Translations under genes and position numbers: made by a program
Notes under the pieces: model-generated
The model's input: the letters and a program-made list of their open reading frames with translations, nothing else
What the model was told of the DNA's origin: nothing
Database searches by the model: none
Shown here: positions 20,310-28,172 of the stretch, piece by piece
How the letters are laid out: each line of letters opens with the position of its first letter
Numbering within the stretch: the stretch's first letter is position 1
Source of the DNA: Streptomyces sp. HUAS 15-9
GTDB taxonomy: Bacteria > Actinomycetota > Actinomycetes > Streptomycetales > Streptomycetaceae
DNA: 64,000 nt
Reading direction: 5' to 3'
NCBI RefSeq assembly: GCF_025642155.1
Contig: NZ_CP106798.1
Coordinates: forward strand, 7,254,001 to 7,318,000

Positions 20310-22067
20310 ATGCTCTGCCACGCCTGCCGCGTCCATGTGCGGCGCGACTTCCCGTACTGCCTGCACTGCGGCACCCTCCGCCGCGGTGCGGCACCGACGT
20401 CGTACGCCGCGCCGTATCTGCGCGGCCTCGACGACCCCACCCTGCTCGTCCCGCTCATCGGCCCGGTCACCACGCTGGGCCGGGGCGCGGACAACGACGT
20501 CGTCCTGTCCGACGCCAGCGTGTCCCGCAGCCACGCCCGGATCGTCCGTACCGAGTCGGGCTTCCGGGTCGAGGACCTGGACTCGTTCAACGGCACGGCC
20601 GTGGCCGGCGTCGATCTGCACGGCGGCGCGGCCCACCTCGCTGACGGCACCGAAGTGTCCGTCGGCGACGTACGCCTGCTGTTCGAGCAGCCCCGCGAGG
20701 CCCACATCGGCCAGCGCACCCAGGTCGTCGGCACCCAGCTCACCCAACTCCCCACCGCCGTGCAGGAAGCGGCGCCGGAGGCGAACGGCCCGCTGACCGC
20801 TCGCCCCCGCCGCCGCTCCGGCTGGGCACTCAAGCAGGTGCCCACCGACCGTGGCGAACCCCGCTGGGTGCTGAACAACACCCGCACCGGCGTGTATCTG
20901 GAGCTGGACGAGCGCGAGGTCTTCCTCTGGCACGCGGTCGACGGCGAGAACACCGTAAGGGACCTGCTGTTCGCCTACGCCGACCGGTTCGGCGAGCTGG
21001 CCCTGCCGCGCATCGAGGCGGCCCTCGCGGCGTTCGCGAACGCGGGACTGCTGCGCGGCCTGCCCGGCCGCCCCGAGGAGGCGGAGCGGAAAGGCTGGCG
21101 GCGCGTGGGACACGCCGTGTACCGGGCGCTGCTGAAGCTGGAGGTCTCGGTCCCCGGCCTCGACAAGTCCGTCACCCGCGTCTACCACGCCTTCGGCTGG
21201 CGGTTCTTCACCCGGACCGGTGTGACGCTGGTCTGGCTGTCGGTGGCCGGCGGCCTCGCCGCGTTCTTCGTCGCCCAGGGCAGGCAGCATCTGCTGGACT
21301 TCGGCGGAGCGGGCGTCTGGGGCCCGGTGCTGCTCGCCGCCGGATACATCTCCGCCCTCGTCGTGCACGAGTCGACGCACGCCCTGGCCGTGAAGTCGTA
21401 CGGCCGCAAGGTCCGGCGCGGTGGGTTCCTGCTCATGATGGGCATGCCGTTCGCGTTCGTGGACACCAGCGACATGTGGTTCGGCACCCGCCGGTCACGG
21501 GTCGTCGTGGCGCTGTCCGGACCGCTGTCGACGGCGGCACTGGCCGGCTGGTGCGCGGCGGGCGCGGCCTTCCTGCCCGCCGGACCGGCCTCGGCCGTCC
21601 TCTTCCAACTGGCCTTCGGGCTCTATCTGAACACGCTCTACAACTTCAACCCCCTGATGCCACTGGACGGTTACCAGGCCCTGACCGACGCACTGCGCGT
21701 GCCGCGGCTGCGCGAGGAGGCGAGCGCGTACTTCCGCAAGGGCCTCTGGCAGGACCTGCGCGCGGGCAGCCGGCCCGGCCCGCGGCAGGCGGGCATGGCC
21801 GCGTACGGCCTCGCGGTCGTCGTCGGGACGTACGGTTTCCTGGTCCTCGCCCTGCTGGCCTGGCGCTCCCGGATCGGCGACCTGCTGGACGGCTGGCTGT
21901 CCCAGCCGTGGACCACGGTCGTCGAGGCTGTCGTGGTCGCCCTGGTGGCCTTCCCGGTGTGGTCCGCGCCGGTGCGGTGGCTGGCCCGCCGGGTGCGGCG
22001 CCGGCGTGCTGCGCGGGACGCGGCACCGGCTCCGGCGATGGCTGCGGCCGTGGAGGGAACGGCATGA
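20310..22067 (+). CDS. zinc-ribbon/FHA/PqqD-like/M50 membrane metalloprotease
   Basis: A 585-residue multidomain protein. Residues 3-20 form a zinc ribbon (CHAC and CLHC). An FHA phosphothreonine-binding domain spans about 45-125, with GRGADNDVVL and SVSRSHARI. A PqqD-like peptide-binding domain lies at about 172-250 (ALKQV to AGLLRGL). From about 290 on there are six or more membrane segments containing the site-2-protease motifs HESTH (353-357) and NPLMPLDG (447-454). So the catalytic zinc site looks intact. PqqD-like domains bind RiPP leaders, and FHA domains read kinase output. The upstream gene supplies a leader-like substrate and the downstream gene a kinase, overlapping by ATGA. It is most likely a processing or export protease under phospho-control. 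Confidence 0.85.
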   Translation: MLCHACRVHVRRDFPYCLHCGTLRRGAAPTSYAAPYLRGLDDPTLLVPLIGPVTTLGRGADNDVVLSDASVSRSHARIVRTESGFRVEDLDSFNGTAVAGVDLHGGAAHLADGTEVSVGDVRLLFEQPREAHIGQRTQVVGTQLTQLPTAVQEAAPEANGPLTARPRRRSGWALKQVPTDRGEPRWVLNNTRTGVYLELDEREVFLWHAVDGENTVRDLLFAYADRFGELALPRIEAALAAFANAGLLRGLPGRPEEAERKGWRRVGHAVYRALLKLEVSVPGLDKSVTRVYHAFGWRFFTRTGVTLVWLSVAGGLAAFFVAQGRQHLLDFGGAGVWGPVLLAAGYISALVVHESTHALAVKSYGRKVRRGGFLLMMGMPFAFVDTSDMWFGTRRSRVVVALSGPLSTAALAGWCAAGAAFLPAGPASAVLFQLAFGLYLNTLYNFNPLMPLDGYQALTDALRVPRLREEASAYFRKGLWQDLRAGSRPGPRQAGMAAYGLAVVVGTYGFLVLALLAWRSRIGDLLDGWLSQPWTTVVEAVVVALVAFPVWSAPVRWLARRVRRRRAARDAAPAPAMAAAVEGTA

Positions 22068-23626
22068 CCGAGGAGACCGGCAGACCCGGCCAGTGGGCCG
22101 TCCCCGGTTACGAAGGCGTGCGTACGCTCGGCGAGGGCGCCGGGGGACGCGTCGTACTGGCCCGGCACACCGCGACCGGGGTGCCCGTAGCGATCAAGTA
22201 CCTCGGCGAACGCCTGCGCGGCGACCGTGAGTTCCTCGCCCGCTTCCGTGCCGAGGCCCGGCTGCTGGGCGAGTTGCGGCACCCGTGCGTCGTGCGGCTG
22301 TACGAGTACGTCGAGGCGCGTGGCGGTGCCGCCATCGTGATGGAGGCGGTGGACGGCGTCAGCCTGCGCCAACTGCTGCGCCGGCACGGGGCGACCGGTC
22401 CCGAGGCCGCCCTGGTCCTGCTCAAGGGCTCGCTGCTGGGGCTCGGCGCGGCCCATGCGGCCGGGGTGGTCCACCGCGACTACAAGCCGGAGAACGTGCT
22501 GGTCCGAGCCGACGGCAGCAGCGCGCTCGCGGACTTCGGCATCGCCGTACGCACCGGACGCGAGACCGAGGCCGCCGGCACGCCCGCCTATATGGCTCCC
22601 GAGCAGTGGCAGGGCGAACCGGCGGGACCCGCGGGTGACGTGTACGCCGCGGCGGCGGTGTTCCACGAGTGCCTGACCGGGCGCCGCCCGTTCACCGGTG
22701 ACGACGTGACCGCCCTGCGCCTGCAGCACCTGAGGGCCCCCGTCCCCCTGGACGACGTACCCGCGCCCGTACGCGGGCTGCTGCGCCGGGGGATGGCCAA
22801 GGACCCGGCGCAGCGGCCGGGCATCGAGGACTTCCTCGCCGACCTGGAGCGGTCCGCCGTCGAGGGGTACGGCGCCGACTGGGAGGAGCGCGGACGCCGC
22901 AGGCTCGCCGAACTCACCACGTTGCTCGCCCTGTTGTTCCCGTTCGCCGCGACGGTGACCCTGGACGCACCGGCCCAGGCCCTGACGCTGCTCGGCCGGT
23001 TGAGGCGCAACGGCTGGAAGGCCGCCGCCGGAGCCGCCGCGCTGGCGGTCGTCGCGGGCGGGCTGACATCCGTGGCGGCCCGCCCGCACGACACTTCGAC
23101 GACGGTGGCCAGTTCGGTGCCCTCGGAAGTCAACTCACCCACACGGCCGACCTCTTCGCCTTCCACGTCCGCGACCGGTGCATCCCCCACGGCCGACACC
23201 ACCCCGACCGCAACCCCCTCGGACAGCCCGACGGCCTCACCCACCCCCACCATGAGTACCGCCCCGCCGACGGAGCCCCCCGCACCGACGACCGCCGGCC
23301 CGGCCAAGCCCACATCCGGCACGATCACGATCACCATCGGCTCCTGGCAGCGGGGGCAGACCCCCGGCACGCTGGTCGCCGACGTCACCGTCGACACGAC
23401 CGGCACCGCGCCCGTGACCGTCACGGCCGACTACTACGTGGACACGCCCGCCGATCCCTACGGCAACCAGACCCAGAAGCTGTCCGGCAGCACGCACTAC
23501 CCCGTGACCTTCGTGGCCGACTTCTCCAACCACCCGTGCCGGGGCACCTGGATGGTCACGCTCACCAGCACTCCGGCGGCCGCGAACGGACCGCAGACGG
23601 CCTCCCTGGACGCGCCGCCGTGCTGA
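22064..23626 (+). CDS. receptor Ser/Thr protein kinase with extracytoplasmic domain
   Basis: 520 residues. The Hanks-type kinase is complete: glycine loop GEGAGGRVV (23-31), Lys45, HRDYKPEN (137-144), DFG (157-159) and APE (178-180). A juxtamembrane basic stretch leads to a single transmembrane helix at about 319-338. A Thr/Ser/Pro linker of roughly 80 residues follows, then an extracytoplasmic beta-rich domain ending in two cysteines (NHPCRG and the final PPC). There are no PASTA repeats. It overlaps the protease gene by four bases (ATGA), implying translational coupling. The probable phosphotarget reader is the FHA domain of that protease. The trigger sensed outside the cell is unknown. Confidence 0.92.
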   Translation: MTEETGRPGQWAVPGYEGVRTLGEGAGGRVVLARHTATGVPVAIKYLGERLRGDREFLARFRAEARLLGELRHPCVVRLYEYVEARGGAAIVMEAVDGVSLRQLLRRHGATGPEAALVLLKGSLLGLGAAHAAGVVHRDYKPENVLVRADGSSALADFGIAVRTGRETEAAGTPAYMAPEQWQGEPAGPAGDVYAAAAVFHECLTGRRPFTGDDVTALRLQHLRAPVPLDDVPAPVRGLLRRGMAKDPAQRPGIEDFLADLERSAVEGYGADWEERGRRRLAELTTLLALLFPFAATVTLDAPAQALTLLGRLRRNGWKAAAGAAALAVVAGGLTSVAARPHDTSTTVASSVPSEVNSPTRPTSSPSTSATGASPTADTTPTATPSDSPTASPTPTMSTAPPTEPPAPTTAGPAKPTSGTITITIGSWQRGQTPGTLVADVTVDTTGTAPVTVTADYYVDTPADPYGNQTQKLSGSTHYPVTFVADFSNHPCRGTWMVTLTSTPAAANGPQTASLDAPPC

Positions 23627-23660
23627 GCGCCGTACCGAGCGAGAACGAGAACGGACCGAC

Positions 23661-25097
23661 ATGACGACAGCCACCACCGTCGCCGGGCGACCCCTGTCGG
23701 GCTGGTCGCGCGATGCCCGCCACGGCACCTGGCACGCGCTGCTCCCGGCCGGGTCCGGCGAGCCCGCGCTCGGCGCGCTGCGCGTCGACCGTGCCCTGCT
23801 CGCCCCGGAAGGCACGCGCGAGCGGCTCGCGGCCGCGGTGCTCGCCGTGGCCAGGCTCCGGCTGCCCGGGGTGCTCGGCACGGTCGACCTCGTCGCGGAG
23901 GCCGGGGACGTCTGGCTGATCACCGCCCGGCCACCGGCTCCCACGCTCGCGGACCTGCTGGCCGACGGGGGACCGGCCCTCGACGCGGGCAGCGCGGCCA
24001 GCGTCCTGAACGAGACCGCGCAGACCCTGCTCGCGCTCCACGCGGCCGGCCTCGCCCACGGGGCCCTGGACACGGACACCGTCGTGCTCGCCCCCGACGG
24101 CGTCGCCCTGCTCGCCGGGGCCGCACTGGGCACGGTGCTGGGCGACACCCTGGACGGCACGCGTGCTCGCGAGGCCGACATCGTGGCCTGGGCCGGGCTG
24201 TGCCGCACTCTCGGCGAGGCCTGGGCGCCAGCCGGCACGCCCGCGGAGGCCCTGTTCGCACACTGCTCCACCACGGCCGCTGCCGAGGGCCTCGCGGCGG
24301 CCCGAGCGGCACTGGTCGCGGGGCGAGCGGCACTTCCGGCGGACTTCCTGCGCCGTACGGCACTCCGCGCGGCGGTGGCAGAGGCGGCACCGGAGATCAC
24401 CGAGGTGCCATCGGCATCGCCGTCGCCGTCGCCATCGGCGGAGGGCACGGGGGCGGACAGCGGGGGCGCCGACTCCGCCCCCGCCGCCCCCACCGCCGCC
24501 CCGGACGACCAGGCCACCGTCCTCGGCAGACGCAACCGCAACCGTGTCCCGGCCGAATCCCCGGCGGCCGCACCGCCCCCGACCTCGGAGGACGACGACG
24601 AGATCCTTCTGCGCTTCGGCCCCGGCATCCCCGTGGAGGCCCAGGACACCCTCCGCGCGCAGTGGCGCACCGCGCACCTGCCCCCCGACCGCCGCCAACG
24701 CCGAAGGCGCCGGGGCTGGATCGCCACGACCGCTGTCCTGACGATCGCGGCGGTCCTGCTCTGGCTGCTCCTCCGTCCGAGCCCCGCCCCGACGGTCACG
24801 GCCGTCGAAGTCCAGGCGCCCACCGGGCGGTTGCACTGCGGTCAGACCGCCGATCTGGTGGGCGTCGTGACCACCGACGGCCGCGGCGGCCCGGTGACGT
24901 ACCACTGGCTGCGCAGCGACGGCCATGACTCCGGCGAGCTGGTGCACATGGCCCACCGCGGAGACCGCAGGGTCACCGTGCACCTGCGCTGGACGGTCCG
25001 CGGCCCCGGCAGCTTCCGGGGCACCGCGCGCCTGCGGATCGCGCACCAGCGAAAGCCGGTCGAGGCGCGGGCGACCTTCCGCTACGCCTGCTCCTGA
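23661..25097 (+). CDS. membrane pseudokinase with extracytoplasmic domain
   Basis: 478 residues. The first 240 residues have the order of a kinase fold, but catalytic residues are gone: HAAGLAHGALDTDTVVLAPDG replaces the HRD-KPEN loop and LLAGAALG stands where DFG would be. A variable Pro/Ser/Ala linker follows, then an acidic SEDDDE patch and basic RRQRRRRRG just before a transmembrane helix (about 355-376). A C-terminal beta-domain has cysteines in RLHCGQ and at the end (YACS). The layout mirrors the preceding kinase, 34 bp upstream, so it may be its regulatory partner or co-receptor. A terminator follows, ending the operon. Confidence 0.7.
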   Translation: MTTATTVAGRPLSGWSRDARHGTWHALLPAGSGEPALGALRVDRALLAPEGTRERLAAAVLAVARLRLPGVLGTVDLVAEAGDVWLITARPPAPTLADLLADGGPALDAGSAASVLNETAQTLLALHAAGLAHGALDTDTVVLAPDGVALLAGAALGTVLGDTLDGTRAREADIVAWAGLCRTLGEAWAPAGTPAEALFAHCSTTAAAEGLAAARAALVAGRAALPADFLRRTALRAAVAEAAPEITEVPSASPSPSPSAEGTGADSGGADSAPAAPTAAPDDQATVLGRRNRNRVPAESPAAAPPPTSEDDDEILLRFGPGIPVEAQDTLRAQWRTAHLPPDRRQRRRRRGWIATTAVLTIAAVLLWLLLRPSPAPTVTAVEVQAPTGRLHCGQTADLVGVVTTDGRGGPVTYHWLRSDGHDSGELVHMAHRGDRRVTVHLRWTVRGPGSFRGTARLRIAHQRKPVEARATFRYACS

Positions 25098-25099
25098 CG

Positions 25100-25123
25100 G
25101 CCCGACCGGCTGTCCTGGTCGGG
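25100..25123 (+). terminator. operon terminator, interrupted by a transposon insertion
   Basis: An 8-bp stem (GCCCGACC / GGTCGGGC in the reconstructed ancestral sequence, 9-base loop) follows the pseudokinase gene. The Tn3-like element inserted inside its right arm at 25121. Because the duplicated target and the G-run of the element's end recreate the arm, a 7-bp stem (25101-25107 with 25117-25123) still forms. Confidence 0.6.
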
Positions 25124-25253
25124 GGCTGAGGAACATCCGTGTCAGATCGTGCGCCAAGCCGTCTCAGGGCTGATTGGGCCTTTGACCTGGAGTGAGTGGG
25201 CGTCGGAGCCTTCGTGGGTCGTTGTTGTCGATCTTCGGAGAGCTGTTGTAGCG

Positions 25254-25361
25254 GTCGAGTTTCTGACGGATGAACAGGCGGCACGGTACGGGTCGTTTCA
25301 CGAGGTGCCCTCGCGGGCGGAGCTGGAGCGGTACTTCTTCCTGGACGACGCGGACCGGGAC
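25254..25361 (+). pseudogene. Tn3-family transposase N-terminal fragment (DUF4158-like)
   Basis: The translated stretch VEFLTDEQAARYG, followed by PSRAELERYFFLDDADRD, matches the highly conserved N-terminus of Tn3-type TnpA proteins. Homology stops abruptly at about 25361, where sequence from the oppositely oriented recombinase gene begins. The normal initiating methionine is missing or altered. About 36 of the usual roughly 1000 residues remain, so it is inactive. Confidence 0.75.
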
Positions 25362-25642
25362 CCGCGCTCGGAACACCCGCCCGTCCAGGACAGCACGGCG
25401 CCGCGGCGGGCGTTCCAGGTGTTCACCGCCGAGCGGCCCCACAGCAGCTCCAGCGCCTCGCCGATCTCGGCGTCGTCCACCGAGGCGAGCGGCCGGCCCT
25501 CGCCGATGCGCTCGGCGGTCTTCCCGACGGCGATGCCGTGGTTCCGCACGGTGTTCGGGTTGCCGAGCGAATCGAGGAACAGGTCGGCCGCCGTCCGGAC
25601 GATCAACGCCTTCCCGGTCGGCAGCTGAACAAGCGTGGGCAC
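25361..25642 (-). pseudogene. tyrosine recombinase (integrase/TnpI-like) N-terminal fragment
   Basis: From a likely GTG start at 25642, about 94 residues match the SAM-like core-binding domain of phage-type integrases (RTAADLFLDSLGNPNTVRNH, then VDDAEIGEALELLWG and AVNTWNARRGAVLSW). The catalytic C-terminal domain with its Arg-His-Arg-Tyr residues is absent. The reading frame runs on into transposase sequence. In some Tn3-family elements a tyrosine recombinase resolves cointegrates, and this is probably its relic. Confidence 0.7.
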
Positions 25643-25914
25643 CGCTTTCCCCGTGCCGCAGACAACAGGGCCGCTTCGCGCAGTGGCCGAAGAGCATTGC
25701 CGCAGGTGACGGATCAAGCTACCGCAGATATTGGGGGGTTATCCGGGGGACGACTTCAGACCGGCCCCGCCGCCGACGCGCAGTCAGCCGCCCACCAGCG
25801 GCGACAGAGGCTTGGCGCACGATCTGACACGGATGTTCCTCAGACCCCTGGTCGGGCAAGGTAGGTGTCGGATTCTCGCCAGCGGCCGCCCGGCCCGTGG
25901 CCGATGCTGGACAC

Positions 25915-27396
25915 ATGCAGAAAGGGATGCACCTCGATCGGGACCGATGTGTGCGGGCCGTGCAGTCCAAGGACGCGCGGTTCGACGGATGGTTCTTCAC
26001 GGCCGTAGTGACAACACGCATCTACTGCCGGCCCAGCTGCCCGGTCGTACCGCCCAAGCCGGAGAACATGACGTTCTACCCGAGCGCGGCCGCCTGTCAG
26101 CAGGCCGGTTTCCGGGCCTGTAAGCGCTGCCGGCCCGACACCAGCCCCGGTTCCCCGGAGTGGAACCAGCGCGCCGACCTGGTGGCCCGCGCCATGCGGC
26201 TGATCGCCGACGGTGTGGTGGACCGCGAGGGTGTGCCCGGACTCGCCACCCGCCTCGGCTACAGCACCCGGCAGGTCGAACGACAGCTGCTCGCCGAGCT
26301 GGGCGCCGGCCCCCTCGCGCTCGCCCGTGCCCAGCGCGCCCAGACCGCCCGGATCCTCGTCGAGACGACCCCGCTGCCGATGGCGGAGATCGCGTTCGCG
26401 GCGGGCTTCTCCTCGATCCGTACCTTCAACGACACCGTGCGCGAGGTCTTCGCGCTCCCCCCGAGCGAGCTGCGTGCCCGCGCACCGAAGAAGCACGCCG
26501 GCAGCGCCCCCGGCGCACTGTCGCTGCGCCTGCCCTTCCGCGCACCGCTCAACCCCGACAACCTCTTCGGTCACCTGGCGGCCACCGCCGTACCGGGCGT
26601 CGAGGAGTGGCGGGACGGCGCATACCGGCGCACGCTGCGCCTGCCGTACGGCCATGGAATCGTGGCCCTGACCCCCAAGCCCGACCACATCGCCTGCCGC
26701 CTCAACCTCAGCGACCTGCGTGATCTGACCGTCGTCATCAGCCGGTGCCGGCGTCTGCTCGACCTGGACGCCGACCCGGTCGCGGTCGACGACCAGCTGC
26801 GCACGGACCCGTTTCTCGCGCCCCTGGTCGACAAGGCGCCGGGCCGGCGCGTGCCGCGCACCGTCGACGAGGCCGAGTTCGCCGTCCGTGCCGTACTCGG
26901 CCAGCAGGTCTCCACGGCGGCAGCCCGCACCCACGCGGCCCGACTGGTCACCGCGTACGGCAAACCGGTCGACGACCCGGAGGGCTGCCTGACCCATCTC
27001 TTCCCGGCCCCCGAGGCGCTGGCCGCCCTCGACCCCGACCAGCTGGCGATGCCACGCACCCGCCGCACCACCTTCACCACGCTCGTCGCCCAACTGGCCG
27101 ACGGAAACCTCAACTTGGGTGTGGAGAGCGACTGGGCGGAGGCCCGCGCCAGGCTGCTGTCGCTGCCCGGCTTCGGCCCCTGGACGGTCGACGTCATCGC
27201 CATGCGCGCCCTCGGCGACCCCGACGCCTTCCTCCCCACCGACCTCGGAATCCGCCGTGCCGCACAGGAGTTGGGCCTCCCCTCGACCCCCGCCGCGCTC
27301 ACCGCGCGCGCGGCGGCCTGGCGGCCCTGGCGGGCCTACGCGGTCCAGTACCTGTGGGCGACGGACAGCCACCCGATCAACTTCCTGCCGGTATAA
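25915..27396 (+). CDS. alkA: Ada-type sensor / AlkA 3-methyladenine DNA glycosylase fusion
   Basis: About 493 residues. The N-terminal Ada zinc domain (IYCRPSCPVV, then ACKRCRP) has the methyl-accepting cysteine cluster, next comes an AraC-type helix-turn-helix (LATRLGYSTRQVERQLL, MAEIAFAAGFSSIRTFND), and the C-terminal AlkA glycosylase carries the HhH-GPD motif LPGFGPWTVDVIAMRALGD with catalytic Asp in FLPTDLG. It excises alkylated bases and probably activates its own operon when methylated, as in the adaptive response. Start is uncertain (GTG 25897, ATG 25915 or 25927). Ogt follows 16 bp later. The promoter region lies immediately behind the right end of the Tn3-like element. Confidence 0.9.
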   Translation: MQKGMHLDRDRCVRAVQSKDARFDGWFFTAVVTTRIYCRPSCPVVPPKPENMTFYPSAAACQQAGFRACKRCRPDTSPGSPEWNQRADLVARAMRLIADGVVDREGVPGLATRLGYSTRQVERQLLAELGAGPLALARAQRAQTARILVETTPLPMAEIAFAAGFSSIRTFNDTVREVFALPPSELRARAPKKHAGSAPGALSLRLPFRAPLNPDNLFGHLAATAVPGVEEWRDGAYRRTLRLPYGHGIVALTPKPDHIACRLNLSDLRDLTVVISRCRRLLDLDADPVAVDDQLRTDPFLAPLVDKAPGRRVPRTVDEAEFAVRAVLGQQVSTAAARTHAARLVTAYGKPVDDPEGCLTHLFPAPEALAALDPDQLAMPRTRRTTFTTLVAQLADGNLNLGVESDWAEARARLLSLPGFGPWTVDVIAMRALGDPDAFLPTDLGIRRAAQELGLPSTPAALTARAAAWRPWRAYAVQYLWATDSHPINFLPV

Positions 27397-27412
27397 GGAC
27401 GTAGGACACACG

Positions 27413-27904
27413 ATGAGCACGACGAGACAGCACACCGTGATCGACAGCCCGTACGGCCCCCTGACGCTCGTCGCCGACGGCGGCGTCCTGTGCGGCCTCT
27501 ACATGACCGACCAGCGCCACCGCCCGCCTGAGGAGACCTTCGGCGACCGCGACGACACGCTCTTCGCCGAGACGCAGGAACAGCTGTCGGCCTACTTCGC
27601 GGGCGATTTGAAGGAGTTCACGGTCGAACTACGGCTGCGGGGAACGCAGTTCCAGCGCAGTGTCTGGCAACAGCTGACCGCCATCCCCTACGGCGAGACC
27701 CGCACCTACGGCGAACTGGCGGACGCCCTCGGCAACCCCAAGGCATCCCGCGCAGTCGGCCTCGCCAACGGCCGCAACCCCGTCGGCATCATCGTCCCCT
27801 GCCACCGCGTCATCGGCTCCACCGGCAGCCTCATCGGCTACGGCGGCGGCCTGGACCGCAAGCGACGACTACTGGACTTCGAACGGGGAACGTCGCTGTT
27901 CTAG
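27413..27904 (+). CDS. ogt: methylated-DNA--protein-cysteine S-methyltransferase
   Basis: A 163-residue suicide repair protein that takes methyl groups from O6-methylguanine and O4-methylthymine onto its own cysteine. The active-site motif PCHRV is in GIIVPCHRVIGS, and the DNA-binding helix-turn-helix (GETRTYGELADALGNPKASRAVG) precedes it. Length matches bacterial Ogt. It lies 16 bp after the Ada-AlkA gene with AAGGACGTAGGA between, so the two form an adaptive-response operon. Its TAG stop shares a CTAG palindrome with the stop of the convergent small membrane protein. Confidence 0.95.
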   Translation: MSTTRQHTVIDSPYGPLTLVADGGVLCGLYMTDQRHRPPEETFGDRDDTLFAETQEQLSAYFAGDLKEFTVELRLRGTQFQRSVWQQLTAIPYGETRTYGELADALGNPKASRAVGLANGRNPVGIIVPCHRVIGSTGSLIGYGGGLDRKRRLLDFERGTSLF

Positions 27905-28068
27905 TCCCTTGAGAAGACGATGCGTATCCCGTTGGTGAGGACGCATGACAGGACGATGGCGGCGTACGCGTCGTCGTCCCAGGGACCGGACGGACGCATC
28001 GTGAGCGCCGTCCAGCAGAAGAACGCGGCGATGAGGGTGAGCAGGGTGAGTGGTACAGCGAGGACCAT
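27901..28068 (-). CDS. small two-helix membrane protein
   Basis: A 55-residue reading frame starts at the ATG at 28068 after GGTGG. It has a clear hydrophobic N-terminal segment (LAVPLTLLTLIAAFFCW), a short polar loop (MRPSGPWDDD), and a second helix (AYAAIVLSCVLTNGI). It ends RIVFSRD with a stop that overlaps the ogt stop inside CTAG. Third positions are strongly G/C, as in real genes. It sits downstream of Sir2 in the same direction and may be co-transcribed. No family recognised. Confidence 0.55.
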   Translation of the reverse strand: MVLAVPLTLLTLIAAFFCWTALTMRPSGPWDDDAYAAIVLSCVLTNGIRIVFSRD

Positions 28069-28172
28069 GCGCAGGCCACCGCGGTCGTCGTCGGATTGGG
28101 AAGGGCTGGTGATCGCCGCAGTGCGTTCCTTGCCTCGTCCAGGTTGTTCGTCATGCCACGCCGGCGGGGCGT

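Larger units (their letters stand above)
25121..25848. mobile_element. miniature Tn3-family element (TIME-like) with 38-bp inverted repeats
   Basis: Inverted repeats of 38 bp at 25121-25158 and 25811-25848 differ at one position. They start GGGG and end CAAG, as Tn3-family ends do. The element is flanked by a perfect 5-bp direct repeat TGGTC (25116-25120 and 25849-25853), the target duplication size of Tn3 transposition. The 728-bp interior holds only the 5' ends of two genes: a transposase fragment on the plus strand and a tyrosine-recombinase fragment on the minus strand, meeting at about 25361. So it is an internally deleted derivative that could only move with a transposase supplied in trans. 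Confidence 0.9.

Noticed and set aside
18646..20394. Minus-strand frame with repeated Val-Thr-Thr-Ala motifs resembling a repeat surface protein
   Set aside because: It is the complement of the glycine-rich repeat gene. The plus strand has the ribosome-binding site, leader homology and operon context.
25149..25628. 159-residue plus-strand frame as an intact gene
   Set aside because: Only a 36-residue transposase stub is homologous; the remainder is antisense of the recombinase fragment within a deleted transposon.
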